This document shows positions 36,612 to 44,764 of a stretch of DNA of 64,000 nt, piece after piece. The DNA is from Streptomyces sp. NA04227 (GTDB lineage Bacteria; Actinomycetota; Actinomycetes; Streptomycetales; Streptomycetaceae), in assembly GCF_013364195.1 (NCBI RefSeq), contig NZ_CP054918.1:5383001-5447000 (forward strand). The letters are read 5' to 3'. Under the pieces are notes generated by a model. The model was given only the letters and a program-made list of their open reading frames with translations. It did no database searches and had not been told where the DNA came from. The translations under genes were made by a program, and so were the position numbers. Each line of letters starts with the position of its first letter. The first letter of the stretch is position 1.

Positions 36612-38444
36612 GTGGCGCGCGACAACGCGGCTCCCTCAACCGTTCCCACCTCTCACCAGGGGCTGATCGCCTGGGTGAACGAGATCGCGGACCTGACCCA
36701 GCCGGACAACGTGGTCTGGTGCGACGGAAGCGAAGCCGAATACCAGCGCCTGGCGGACGAGCTGGTGGCGAAGGGCACGTTCAAGAAGCTCGATCCGGTC
36801 AAGCGCCCCAATTCCTACTACGCGGCCTCCGACCCGACCGACGTCGCGCGCGTCGAGGACCGCACCTTCATCTGCTCCGAGAAGGAAGAGGACGCGGGCC
36901 CGACCAATCACTGGAAGGCCCCCGCCGAAATGCGCGAGGTCTTCGAGGGCAAGGAAGGAAAGGGAGGAATCTTCCGCGGTTCGATGCGCGGGCGGACCAT
37001 GTACGTGGTGCCGTTCTGCATGGGCCCGCTCGGCTCCCCCCTGTCGGCACTCGGCGTCGAGATCACCGACTCCGCCTACGTCGCCGTCTCCATGCGCACC
37101 ATGACGCGTATGGGCCAGGACGTGCTCGACCAGCTCGGCGACGACGGCTTCTTCGTGAAGGCCGTGCACACCGTGGGTGCGCCGCTGGCCGAGGAGGACG
37201 AGGACGTGCCGTGGCCGTGCAGCACGACCAAGTACATCTCGCACTTCCCCGAGGCCCGCGAGATCTGGTCCTTCGGCTCCGGCTACGGCGGCAACGCCCT
37301 GCTCGGCAAGAAGTGCTACGCGCTGCGCATCGCCTCGGTGATGGCCCGCGACGAGGGCTGGCTGGCCGAGCACATGCTGATCCTCAAGCTCACCCCGCCG
37401 CAGGGCGAGTCGAAGTACGTGGCGGCCGCCTTCCCGTCGGCCTGCGGCAAGACGAACCTCGCCATGCTGGAGCCGACGATCTCCGGCTGGACCGTCGAGA
37501 CCATCGGTGACGACATCGCCTGGATGCGCTTCGGCGAGGACGGGCGGCTGTACGCGATCAACCCGGAGGCGGGCTTCTTCGGTGTCGCGCCCGGCACCGG
37601 CGAGCACACCAACGCCAACGCCATGAAGACGCTGTGGGGCAACTCGGTCTTCACCAACGTCGCGCTGACCGACGACGGCGACGTGTGGTGGGAGGGCATG
37701 ACGGAGGAGACTCCGGCGCACCTCACCGACTGGAAGGGCAACGACTGGACCCCCGAGTCCGGCGTCCCGGCCGCGCACCCCAACGCCCGGTTCACCACCC
37801 CGGCCTCGCAGTGCCCGATCATCGCGCCCGAGTGGGAGGACCCCAAGGGCGTGCCGATCTCGGCGATCCTCTTCGGCGGCCGCCGCGCCTCCGCGGTGCC
37901 GCTGGTCACCGAGTCCTTCGACTGGAACCACGGCGTCTTCCTCGGTGCGAACGTCGCCTCCGAGAAGACCGCCGCCGCCGAGGGCAGGGTCGGCGAGCTG
38001 CGCCGCGACCCGTTCGCCATGCTGCCGTTCTGCGGCTACAACATGGGTGACTACATGGGTCACTGGGTCGACGTCGCCAAGGGCAAGGACCAGGCGAAGC
38101 TGCCCAAGATCTACTACGTCAACTGGTTCCGCAAGAACGACGCGGGCAAGTTCGTCTGGCCCGGCTTCGGCGAGAACAGCCGTGTCCTGAAGTGGATCGT
38201 GGACCGCCTCGACGGCAAGGCCGAGGGCGTCGCGTCCCCGATCGGCGTACTGCCGACCAAGGCCGCGCTCGACACCGACGGCCTCGAACTCTCCGACACC
38301 GACCTGGAGTTCCTGCTCACGGTCGACAAGGAGGTCTGGCGCGAGGAGGCCGCCCTGGTCCCCGAGCACCTGAACACCTTCGGCGAGCACACCCCGAAGG
38401 AACTGTGGGACGAGTACCGCGCGCTGGTGCAGCGCCTGGGCTGA
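36612..38444 (+). CDS. pckG: Phosphoenolpyruvate carboxykinase (GTP)
   Basis: This is a 610-residue gluconeogenic enzyme that converts oxaloacetate and GTP to PEP, GDP and CO2. The phosphate loop with active-site cysteine is FPSACGKTN (274-282, Cys278). The substrate-site loops [15 protein letters not shown] and [14 protein letters not shown] are present, as is the lid region near NWHGVF-type [19 protein letters not shown] start with AGGAG upstream. Full length with no disruptions. A 19-bp hairpin follows. Confidence 0.97.
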   Translation: MARDNAAPSTVPTSHQGLIAWVNEIADLTQPDNVVWCDGSEAEYQRLADELVAKGTFKKLDPVKRPNSYYAASDPTDVARVEDRTFICSEKEEDAGPTNHWKAPAEMREVFEGKEGKGGIFRGSMRGRTMYVVPFCMGPLGSPLSALGVEITDSAYVAVSMRTMTRMGQDVLDQLGDDGFFVKAVHTVGAPLAEEDEDVPWPCSTTKYISHFPEAREIWSFGSGYGGNALLGKKCYALRIASVMARDEGWLAEHMLILKLTPPQGESKYVAAAFPSACGKTNLAMLEPTISGWTVETIGDDIAWMRFGEDGRLYAINPEAGFFGVAPGTGEHTNANAMKTLWGNSVFTNVALTDDGDVWWEGMTEETPAHLTDWKGNDWTPESGVPAAHPNARFTTPASQCPIIAPEWEDPKGVPISAILFGGRRASAVPLVTESFDWNHGVFLGANVASEKTAAAEGRVGELRRDPFAMLPFCGYNMGDYMGHWVDVAKGKDQAKLPKIYYVNWFRKNDAGKFVWPGFGENSRVLKWIVDRLDGKAEGVASPIGVLPTKAALDTDGLELSDTDLEFLLTVDKEVWREEAALVPEHLNTFGEHTPKELWDEYRALVQRLG

Positions 38445-38488
38445 CCCGCGCCTGCCTGCGGCTCCCCGTGGGAGCCGTGTGAGACCGT

Positions 38489-38531
38489 CGCCTCGCCCCG
38501 CCGGAGCCGTTCGCTCCGGCGGGGCGAGGCG
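38489..38531 (+). terminator. pckG terminator hairpin
   Basis: A perfect 19-bp stem (left arm 38489-38507, right arm 38513-38531; core GCCCCGCCGGAGC) has a 5-base loop and is followed by CGTTT. A weaker 8-bp hairpin (CGGCTCCC / GGGAGCCG) sits between it and the stop codon. Confidence 0.85.
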
Positions 38532-38652
38532 CGTTTGTGGGCCGGGGGGGGGGCAACTTTCCGTCGTATCGGGGCACTTGCGGGACAACCCGAGGCGCGC
38601 GAAGCTTAGGTGTCAATTATTTAGGTTCGTATGCTTGCGAGAGGGGCCTACG

Positions 38653-39057
38653 TTGTCCGAGGTCAAGGCCGAGCTGGATCGGTTGATGGACACCTTCATG
38701 GGCGCGTTCACCAACACCGGGGGCCGGGTGCCGAACCTGGAGGTCATCCGCGAGGTGTTCATCCCGGAGGGCATGATCATCGCCAACGTCGGGGCCGAGC
38801 CCAGGATTTACGACCTCGACGGCTTCATCGAGCCGCGCGCGAAGATGCTCACCGACGGCAAGCTGACGGAGTTCTCCGAGTGGGAGGTCTCCGCCGAGAC
38901 CAAGATCGTCGGAACCGTCGCCCATCGCTTCAGCCACTACCGCAAGTCCGGCTGCCTCGACGGTGAGCCCTTCGAGGGGGCGGGCCACAAGACCACCCAG
39001 TACGTGCAGACCAAGGCGGGCTGGCGGATGTGCTCGATGGTCTGGGACGACGAGTAG
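38653..39057 (+). CDS. NTF2/SnoaL-like small protein (DUF4440 type)
   Basis: This is a 134-residue protein. A TTG start after GAGAGGGG is the best fit; an ATG about 11 codons in is possible. The N-terminal helix, the VFIPEGMIIANVG strand and the later HRFSHYRKSG and TTQYVQTKAGWRMCSMVW strands fit the NTF2-like cone fold of SnoaL/DUF4440 proteins. Members range from isomerases to binding proteins; no catalytic assignment is possible. Upstream, TTAGGT occurs twice (38606 and 38621) and TATGCT (38630-38635) could be the -10. Confidence 0.7.
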   Translation: MSEVKAELDRLMDTFMGAFTNTGGRVPNLEVIREVFIPEGMIIANVGAEPRIYDLDGFIEPRAKMLTDGKLTEFSEWEVSAETKIVGTVAHRFSHYRKSGCLDGEPFEGAGHKTTQYVQTKAGWRMCSMVWDDE

Positions 39058-39239
39058 GGAGATCCGGTCGACCGGGACGACGGGCGGGGCTCGACTCGTC
39101 GTCCCGGACGCTCTGCGCCTGGCTCGCCAAACCAATAGCCGCCGCAATAGGCCCAGTTGGCCCGCCCCGCCCGGAAATTCCCTGCGGCGCACGGCTGTTG
39201 AGAGCGATGTGCCTTGAGAAGGCGCGAACCGGTGTGCCC

Positions 39240-39263
39240 CGTACGCCGGTTCCCCGGCGTACG
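39240..39263. promoter_or_regulatory. Inverted repeat just upstream of the PPOX gene
   Basis: Left arm CGTACGCCGG (39240-39249) pairs perfectly with 39254-39263 around a TTCC loop. It ends 14 bases before the GTG start and sits beside the ribosome site, so it could be an operator or an RNA hairpin affecting translation. Confidence 0.5.
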
Positions 39264-39277
39264 AAGGGCGATCGACC

Positions 39278-39685
39278 GTGGCAGCGGCACTCTCCGAGGA
39301 ACTGAAGAAGTACATCGACGAGTCGCGCGTCTTCGCGACGGTGGCGACCGTCCTGCCGGATGGGCAGCCGCACCTCACCGTCGTATGGATCAAGCGGGAC
39401 GGTGACGACCTGCTGTTCTCCACGACCGTGGATCGCGTGCAGGGCCGCAACCTCGCCCGCGACCCACGGATCACGGTGATGATCAACCCGCCGGAGAACC
39501 CGTACACGTACGCGGCGATACGCGGCACGGTCACGCTCACCCCCGACCTCACCAAGGAGATCGTGGACGAGCTGTCGCAGAAGTACACCGGGCAGAACTA
39601 CGCCGACTTCAACCCGGCCTCGGTGAACGATGGGGACCGGGTCATCGTGCGAGTGACACCGGTGAAGGTGACCGGTCGGCTGTAA
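39278..39685 (+). CDS. PPOX-class F420-dependent oxidoreductase / FDOR-B protein
   Basis: This is a 135-residue split beta-barrel flavin/deazaflavin protein. Landmarks are VFATVATVLPDGQPHLTVVW, LLFSTTVDRVQGRNLARDPRITV and the closing DRVIVRVTPVKVTGRL. Small proteins of this type in actinobacteria mostly bind F420 and reduce a variety of substrates, some only F420-binding. GTG start preceded by GAAGGGCG. No neighbouring gene suggests a substrate. Confidence 0.85.
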   Translation: MAAALSEELKKYIDESRVFATVATVLPDGQPHLTVVWIKRDGDDLLFSTTVDRVQGRNLARDPRITVMINPPENPYTYAAIRGTVTLTPDLTKEIVDELSQKYTGQNYADFNPASVNDGDRVIVRVTPVKVTGRL

Positions 39686-39697
39686 GGGTCGTATTGG

Positions 39698-40126
39698 CTA
39701 CGCGGCGGCGGGGTGTGCCACTTCCGTGGCCGCCATGGCCGCCGCATGCGCCTCCATCCGTTCCGCCGCCAGGATCGCGGCGGAGGTGTCGGCCCGGGAG
39801 GCGGCGACCACCAGGGCGCGCCCGGCGATGGTGTGGGCGCGGCGGTGCAGGGCACGTCCGCGCTCGGTGTCCGTGGCCCTGCCCGCGAGGTCGGCGCGGG
39901 CGGGACGGCCGCCGCGCAACCGGGCGACCTGGGCGGCGAGTTGCTCGGCCGCACCGGCCAACTGCCCGTCCGCGTCGCCGAGTTCGCGCAATTCATCGGT
40001 GACCGCCAGAAGCGCCGCCAGGTGCCCGCCGAGCTGGATGTCCAGCTCCTCCTCGCGGGTGCGGTGCGGAAAGTCGGAGTCGTCGGCCATCGTGTGGACC
40101 GACTTGGTACGGATCGGCTCGTACAT
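39698..40126 (-). CDS. Conserved Streptomyces hypothetical protein
   Basis: This is a 142-residue protein. It begins MYEPIRTKSVHTM, followed by a long series of Ala/Leu-rich helices (40-140) with Arg and Asp at regular spacing, probably a helical bundle or coiled coil. GGGAGG lies before the ATG, which fixes the start. It converges with the PPOX gene. Function unknown. Confidence 0.65.
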   Translation of the reverse strand: MYEPIRTKSVHTMADDSDFPHRTREEELDIQLGGHLAALLAVTDELRELGDADGQLAGAAEQLAAQVARLRGGRPARADLAGRATDTERGRALHRRAHTIAGRALVVAASRADTSAAILAAERMEAHAAAMAATEVAHPAAA

Positions 40127-40155
40127 GGATGGCCTCCCAACCGTGTCAGGAAAAC

Positions 40156-40178
40156 ATCCTACATTAGATTCAGTCTAA
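40156..40178 (-). promoter_or_regulatory. -10-like TAGGAT and inverted repeat upstream of the hypothetical gene
   Basis: On the minus strand TAGGAT (40161 to 40156) is a good -10. Immediately upstream of it is TTAGATTCAGTCTAA (40164-40178), an inverted repeat with 5-bp arms, in an AT-rich patch. A regulator binding there would overlap the promoter. Confidence 0.45.
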
Positions 40179-40384
40179 AGTTGAGTCCTGTCGGAGTGTG
40201 GCTGCGCGATCCCCGCCCGTAGTCGGCTCGCGGCGGTGGCGTGAGGACGGTCCGCGCGCGGTCGCCGGGACTGTTCAGGCCGCGCGGACGGGGAGACGAT
40301 GGAGGCATCGGCAGCCGCGCCGCCGTCGCCGTCCGGGGTGGCGGCCGGGGAGACGCGGCCGAGCGTCATCGAGGTGGCGGAGCC

Positions 40385-40675
40385 ATGCGCATGCTGATGC
40401 TGGCCAGGATCGACACCGAAAAGGGAAACCAGGCCATCGCCAACGGCACGATGCCCAAGCTGATGCAGACGATCCTGGCGGAACTCAAGCCGGAGGCGGC
40501 CTACTTCGGGCCCCTGGACGGGCGGCGGACCGCCTTCCTCTTCTTCGATCTGCAGAAGGTCTCCGACCTCCCGCGCCTCGCCGAGCCCTTCTTCGGCGAA
40601 CTCGGCGCGGACTGCACCGTGATGCCGGTGATGAACGCCGAGGACCTCACCGCGGGCATCTCTCGGATGAAGTGA
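40385..40675 (+). CDS. Small DUF3303-like protein
   Basis: This is a 96-residue protein. MRMLMLARIDTEKGNQAIAN, then KPEAAYFGPLDGRRTAFLFF and MPVMNAEDLTAGISRM give the beta-alpha-beta pattern of a ferredoxin-like (dimeric alpha/beta barrel) fold. Proteins of this kind are frequent in Streptomyces and have no assigned role. GGCGGAG lies before the ATG. Confidence 0.7.
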   Translation: MRMLMLARIDTEKGNQAIANGTMPKLMQTILAELKPEAAYFGPLDGRRTAFLFFDLQKVSDLPRLAEPFFGELGADCTVMPVMNAEDLTAGISRMK

Positions 40676-40756
40676 GCGACGGGCACGCGAGCGAAGCGGC
40701 TCGTACCCGCCTCAGTGCCGCCTGTGTCGGTGCTGCCCGCTTCAGTGCTGCCTGTC

Positions 40757-41968
40757 TCAGTGCTGCCCGTATCCGTCCAGGAAGCGACCGATGCGGGTCA
40801 CGGCGTCGGTGAGGTCGCTGGCCGTGGGGAGCGTGACCACGCGGAAGTGGTCGGGCTCGGGCCAGTTGAAGCCGGTGCCGTGGACCACCATGATCTTTTC
40901 CGCCCGCAGCAGGTCGAGCACCATCTGGCGGTCGTCCTTGATCTTGAAGACCTTGGGGTCCAGGCGCGGGAAGAGATACAGCGCGCCCTTGGGCTTCACA
41001 CAGGTCACGCCGGGGATCTGGGTGAGCAGGTCGTAGGCGGCGTCGCGCTGTTCGTGGAGCCGTCCGCCGGGCAGGACCAGATCCGAGATGGTCTGCCTGC
41101 CGCTGAGCGCCGCCACCACGCCGTGCTGGCCCGGCATGTTCGCGCACAGCCGCATGTTGGCGAGGATCGTCAGGCCCTCGATGTAGGAGTCGGCGTGCTG
41201 GCGCGGGCCGGAGATCGACATCCAGCCGACGCGGTAACCGGCCACGCGGTACGCCTTCGACATGCCGTTGAAGGTGAGCGTGAGCAGGTCGGGGGCGATG
41301 GCGGCGGTGGGGGTGTGCGTGGCGTCGTCGTAGAGGATCTTGTCGTAGATCTCGTCGGAGCAGACGAGCAGGCCGTGGCGGCGGGCGATGTCGGTGAGCG
41401 AGCGGAGCATCTCCTCGCTGTAGACGGCGCCCGTCGGGTTGTTCGGGTTGATGATCACCAGCGCCTTGGTGCGGTCGGTGATCTTCCGCTCCAGGTCGGC
41501 GAGATCGGGCATCCAGTCGGACTGCTCGTCGCACCGGTAATGCACGGCCGTGCCGCCGGACAGGGAGACGGCGGCGGTCCACAGGGGGTAGTCGGGGGCC
41601 GGGACGAGGACCTCGTCGCCGTCGTCGAGGAGTGCCTGCATCGCCATGACGATCAGCTCGGAGACACCGTTGCCGACGAAGACGTGCTCGACGTCCGTCT
41701 CGATGCCCAGGGTCTGGTTGTGCATGACGACGGCCCGCCGGGCCGCGAGCAGCCCCTTCGCGTCGCCGTAGCCGTGCGCCCCGGACAGATTGCGGAGCAT
41801 GTCCTCGAGGATCTCCGGCGGACACTCGAAGCCGAACGCGGCCGGGTTTCCGGTGTTCAGCTTGAGGATGCGGTGACCCGCTGCCTCCAGTCGCATCGCC
41901 TCCTCGAGAACCGGGCCCCGGATCTCGTAGCAGACGTTGGAAAGTTTGGCCGACTGGATGAGCTGCAT
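40757..41968 (-). CDS. alaA: Alanine aminotransferase, AlaA type
   Basis: This 403-residue class I PLP aminotransferase transfers the amino group between glutamate and pyruvate. Similarity to E. coli AlaA (YfbQ) is clear across the length: SAKLSNVCYEIRGPVLEEA, NGVSELIVMAMQALLDDGDE, PDYPLWTAAVSLSGGTAVHY. The PLP lysine is Lys238 in FNGMSKAYRVAGYRVGW, with INPNNPTGAVYS and SDEIYDKILYDD around the cofactor. The ATG at 41968 matches the family start (MQLIQSAKLSN). Confidence 0.93.
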   Translation of the reverse strand: MQLIQSAKLSNVCYEIRGPVLEEAMRLEAAGHRILKLNTGNPAAFGFECPPEILEDMLRNLSGAHGYGDAKGLLAARRAVVMHNQTLGIETDVEHVFVGNGVSELIVMAMQALLDDGDEVLVPAPDYPLWTAAVSLSGGTAVHYRCDEQSDWMPDLADLERKITDRTKALVIINPNNPTGAVYSEEMLRSLTDIARRHGLLVCSDEIYDKILYDDATHTPTAAIAPDLLTLTFNGMSKAYRVAGYRVGWMSISGPRQHADSYIEGLTILANMRLCANMPGQHGVVAALSGRQTISDLVLPGGRLHEQRDAAYDLLTQIPGVTCVKPKGALYLFPRLDPKVFKIKDDRQMVLDLLRAEKIMVVHGTGFNWPEPDHFRVVTLPTASDLTDAVTRIGRFLDGYGQH

Positions 41969-42098
41969 GTCCGTGAGGATACGGGCCGGTAACGCGCCAT
42001 GCTCCGTGTTTTCCGCCACGCGAGAAGTCCGCCCTGGTCGGGCTCGCCCCGGTATTCGATTCGTCCATACGTTCGATTCCCGCGCTACGCTGGACCGC

Positions 42099-42740
42099 GT
42101 GGCACACCTCCAGGGCTCCCTCTTCGACCAGGTCGACACCGACCGCCCGGACGAGATACGGCTGCGCCCGCTCACCGGCCTCGCCCGTACGGCCCTCGGC
42201 CGGGGCGCCTGGATCGACGTACTGCCCGGCTGGCTCGCGGGCGCGGACGCCCTCTTCGCCGAGCTGGAGCGCACCGTGCCGTGGCAGGCGGAACGCCGCC
42301 GCATGTACGACAACACGGTGGACGTTCCCCGGCTCCAATGCTTCTACCGGGAGGGCGAGCACCTCCCGCACCCGGTTCTGACCGAGGCCCGCGAGGCACT
42401 CGGGCAGCACTACCGCGACGAGCTCGGTGAGCCCTTCGTCACGGCGGGCCTGTGCCTGTATCGCGACGGCCGGGACAGCGTCGCCTGGCACGGCGATCGC
42501 ACGGGGCGCAGTTCGCACCAGGACACGATGGTCGCGATCCTCGCCCTCGGCACCCCGCGCGACCTGGTGCTACGTCCCCGCGGCGGCGGCCCCACCGCCC
42601 TGCGCCGCCCCCTCGGCCACGGCGACCTGCTGATCATGGGCGGCTCCTGCCAGCGCACCTGGGAACACGCGATCCCCAAGTCGGCGCACGTCGCCGGGCC
42701 GCGGATCAGCGTGCAGTTCCGTACGCGCGGGGTGCGGTAG
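42099..42740 (+). CDS. AlkB-like 2-oxoglutarate/Fe(II) dioxygenase
   Basis: This is a 213-residue enzyme of the DNA/RNA demethylase family, which removes alkyl lesions such as 1-methyladenine and 3-methylcytosine. The iron ligands are His131 and Asp133 in WHGDR and probably His190 in RTWEHAIPK. The 2-oxoglutarate arginines are in RISVQFR (202-208). Substrate-lid part PRLQCFYREGE is present. GTG start lies 7 bases after TACGCT, a -10-like sequence, with no ribosome site, so a leaderless message is likely. Divergent from alaA. Confidence 0.88.
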   Translation: MAHLQGSLFDQVDTDRPDEIRLRPLTGLARTALGRGAWIDVLPGWLAGADALFAELERTVPWQAERRRMYDNTVDVPRLQCFYREGEHLPHPVLTEAREALGQHYRDELGEPFVTAGLCLYRDGRDSVAWHGDRTGRSSHQDTMVAILALGTPRDLVLRPRGGGPTALRRPLGHGDLLIMGGSCQRTWEHAIPKSAHVAGPRISVQFRTRGVR

Positions 42741-42784
42741 CCGCCTTTCCGGCGGGCCCTACCCGGAAGGGCTTGCCCCGCCCC

Positions 42785-44143
42785 TCAGAAGTACGTCCGT
42801 ACGAACTCCGTCACGGCGCCGTCCTCCCGCACCACCGGAATCAGCGGCCACTTCTCGAAGACGGTGCACGGGTGGGAGACGCCGAGGGCGACCCAGTCGC
42901 CCACCTCGATCGCGTCGACCGCGTCCGCCCCCTCCGTGCCTTCCGTGCGCAGCCAGGCGTGCTGGTCCGAGAGGCGGGTCACCTCGATCCCGGTGGCCGG
43001 GCGCTCGCGGCCGTCGCGTGCGGAGCGCACGGCCAGGACGCGGGGCAGGCCCAGGTCGTACGAGACATCGCGCTTACCGGCGTTGACGAAGGCCTGGGTC
43101 GACGAGGGCCGCGAGACGACCTGGGCCCACAGGCGCAGCGCCGGGCGCAGCGCGCCCTCGTCCGGCAGCCGGTTGAACGGGGTGACCTCGCCGTAGCGTC
43201 CGTCGTCGTGCGTGACGTAGGCGCCGGAGCGCAGCAGCTTGAGCAACGGGCGGGAGAACTGCGGGAGTTGGGCGAAGGAGTCGGCGACCGCGTCGAACCA
43301 TTCGCTGCCGCCCGCGCTGATCACGATCTCCTCGGCGCCCTCGAACAGGCCCTCGCCGTCGAGCGCGACGGTCAGCCCGGTGAGACGGCCGAGCCACTCG
43401 CGCACCCGGGGCAGCGTCGCCTCGGGCACATCGGCCTCGTACCCGGCGACCCCCACCAGCCGCAGCGTCTCGGTGGCCGCCACGGCACGGGCCACGTCAA
43501 GCGCGTCGGCCTCGGTGCGCACACCCGTACGAGCACCCTCACCGGCGGCGAGTTCGATCACCACCTCCACCGGACGCCGCGCCCCGCTCAGGGCCTCGTC
43601 CATGAGCCGGACGCCGCGTACGGAGTCCACGTAGCACAGGAGCCGGAAGCCGGGGTCACGGTCGAGTTCCGCGGAGATCCAGGACAGGGCGGCGGCGTCG
43701 ACGACCTCGTTCGCCAGGAAGACGCGCGGCGTGCCGAACGCCCTTGCCACGCGCACCTGATGGGGCACCGCGAGCGTGATTCCCCAGGCGCCGTGGGCGA
43801 GCTGGCGCTCGAAGAGCTGCGGGGCCATCGTGGTCTTGCCGTGCGGGGCGAAGGCCAGGCCGTGCCGCTCGGCATAGGTCTGGATGAGTCCGAGGTTGTG
43901 CGCCAGATGCTCGGCGGACAGCGTGAGCAGCGGAGTGGTGAACCCGCCGGTGTACAAGTCCCGCTGCTGGGCGGCGAGTTGGCCGACGGTGAGGCCGTCG
44001 GCGTTTGGGGGGAGGCCTTTGAAGCGGTGGTCGATGCGCTCGTGCGCCAGGTCCGCAAGGCGGCGCCGGCCGTCCTTCGGTCCGGCTGAAGGGTCCGTGG
44101 CGGCCATGGGGCTACCGTCCTCCGTGTGTTCCTCGGAGCTCAT
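42785..44143 (-). CDS. D-serine dehydratase / D-threonine aldolase-type PLP enzyme
   Basis: This is a 452-residue fold-type III PLP enzyme. The PLP lysine is Lys103 in APHGKTTMAPQLF at the start of an alanine-racemase-like barrel, and a C-terminal domain ends with a probable zinc site (SHPCTVFEKWP). This architecture covers eukaryote-like D-serine dehydratase, D-threonine aldolase and D-amino-acid deaminases. The long middle section with WAQVVSRPSSTQAFVNAGKRD is closest to amino-acid deaminase/aldolase annotations; substrate not decidable. ATG at 44143 follows GGAGG. Confidence 0.82.
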   Translation of the reverse strand: MSSEEHTEDGSPMAATDPSAGPKDGRRRLADLAHERIDHRFKGLPPNADGLTVGQLAAQQRDLYTGGFTTPLLTLSAEHLAHNLGLIQTYAERHGLAFAPHGKTTMAPQLFERQLAHGAWGITLAVPHQVRVARAFGTPRVFLANEVVDAAALSWISAELDRDPGFRLLCYVDSVRGVRLMDEALSGARRPVEVVIELAAGEGARTGVRTEADALDVARAVAATETLRLVGVAGYEADVPEATLPRVREWLGRLTGLTVALDGEGLFEGAEEIVISAGGSEWFDAVADSFAQLPQFSRPLLKLLRSGAYVTHDDGRYGEVTPFNRLPDEGALRPALRLWAQVVSRPSSTQAFVNAGKRDVSYDLGLPRVLAVRSARDGRERPATGIEVTRLSDQHAWLRTEGTEGADAVDAIEVGDWVALGVSHPCTVFEKWPLIPVVREDGAVTEFVRTYF

Positions 44144-44220
44144 CCGTGGGCCTCCGCTTCGTACTCGTACAGGTGCAACCGCAGCATACGGACCTGTCGT
44201 ACCGGCGGAGACCGGGTGAC

Positions 44221-44538
44221 TCAGGCGATGGCCGCGATGTCTCCGTCATCGAAGTAGATCGCCTGATGCAAACGCCCACCCAGTGCGGCAGCGAACCGAG
44301 CGAGCACATCCTGGCCGGAGATGTGGCCCCGCTCGATCTGCGACACCCGCCCCTTGGTGACGCCCATACGCTCGGCCACGTCGTGCTGAGTCAGTCCTCG
44401 GGCTCGCCGCAGCTCCGCCAGGCGGCGGCCGGTCATCTCCGCGAGAAGCTCTTCCTTGCCGGCCCTTACGGCCTCCTCGCCGCCCGCACGGTCAACGTGC
44501 TCGGCGCGAATGTCCTGCCAGCGCGTGTAGCCGCTCAC
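44221..44538 (-). CDS. HigA-type XRE antitoxin (orphan)
   Basis: This is a 105-residue helix-turn-helix protein. TGRRLAELRRARGLTQHDVA then ERMGVTKGRVSQIERG is a textbook XRE/Cro motif. The N-terminal part (WQDIRAEHVDRAGGEEAVRA) and the closing LGGRLHQAIYFDD are as in HigA antitoxins paired with Gp49-type HigB toxins. It starts at a GTG with GGAGGGCAG upstream. The toxin gene before it is truncated and runs into this gene in the same frame without a stop, so the protein probably persists as a DNA-binding regulator or neutralises toxins made elsewhere. Confidence 0.8.
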   Translation of the reverse strand: MSGYTRWQDIRAEHVDRAGGEEAVRAGKEELLAEMTGRRLAELRRARGLTQHDVAERMGVTKGRVSQIERGHISGQDVLARFAAALGGRLHQAIYFDDGDIAAIA

Positions 44539-44679
44539 AACTGCCCTCCTTCTTCCCGCTTCCCGGGTTCTTTCCTTCACATAGATCTCGTAACGCTCTT
44601 CAGCCAGCGGAATCGCCTCCCGGTACCAGTCGTTCCACCGACCCGCTTTGTCTCCCGCCACGAGCAGAATGGTGCAGCG
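44539..44679 (-). pseudogene. C-terminal remnant of a HigB/Gp49-type toxin gene
   Basis: The frame encodes TILLVAGDKAGRWNDWYREA then IPLAEERYEIYVKERTREAG, the conserved C-terminal end of phage-derived Gp49-like HigB RNases. The N-terminal half with the first strands is absent; upstream sequence up to the transporter start codon bears no resemblance. The frame joins directly to the antitoxin. RNase activity is very unlikely. Confidence 0.7.
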
Positions 44680-44764
44680 CCCGCCCATCCAACCCTGCCC
44701 CCCAGGGGGTGAATGCGCCCGGGCCCCCTTGTGCCATACCGCCATCTGCGCTTTCTTCCTGCCC

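Noticed and set aside
36636..38588. 650-codon frame opposite pckG
   Set aside because: pckG is unambiguous and the opposite frame has no recognisable domain.
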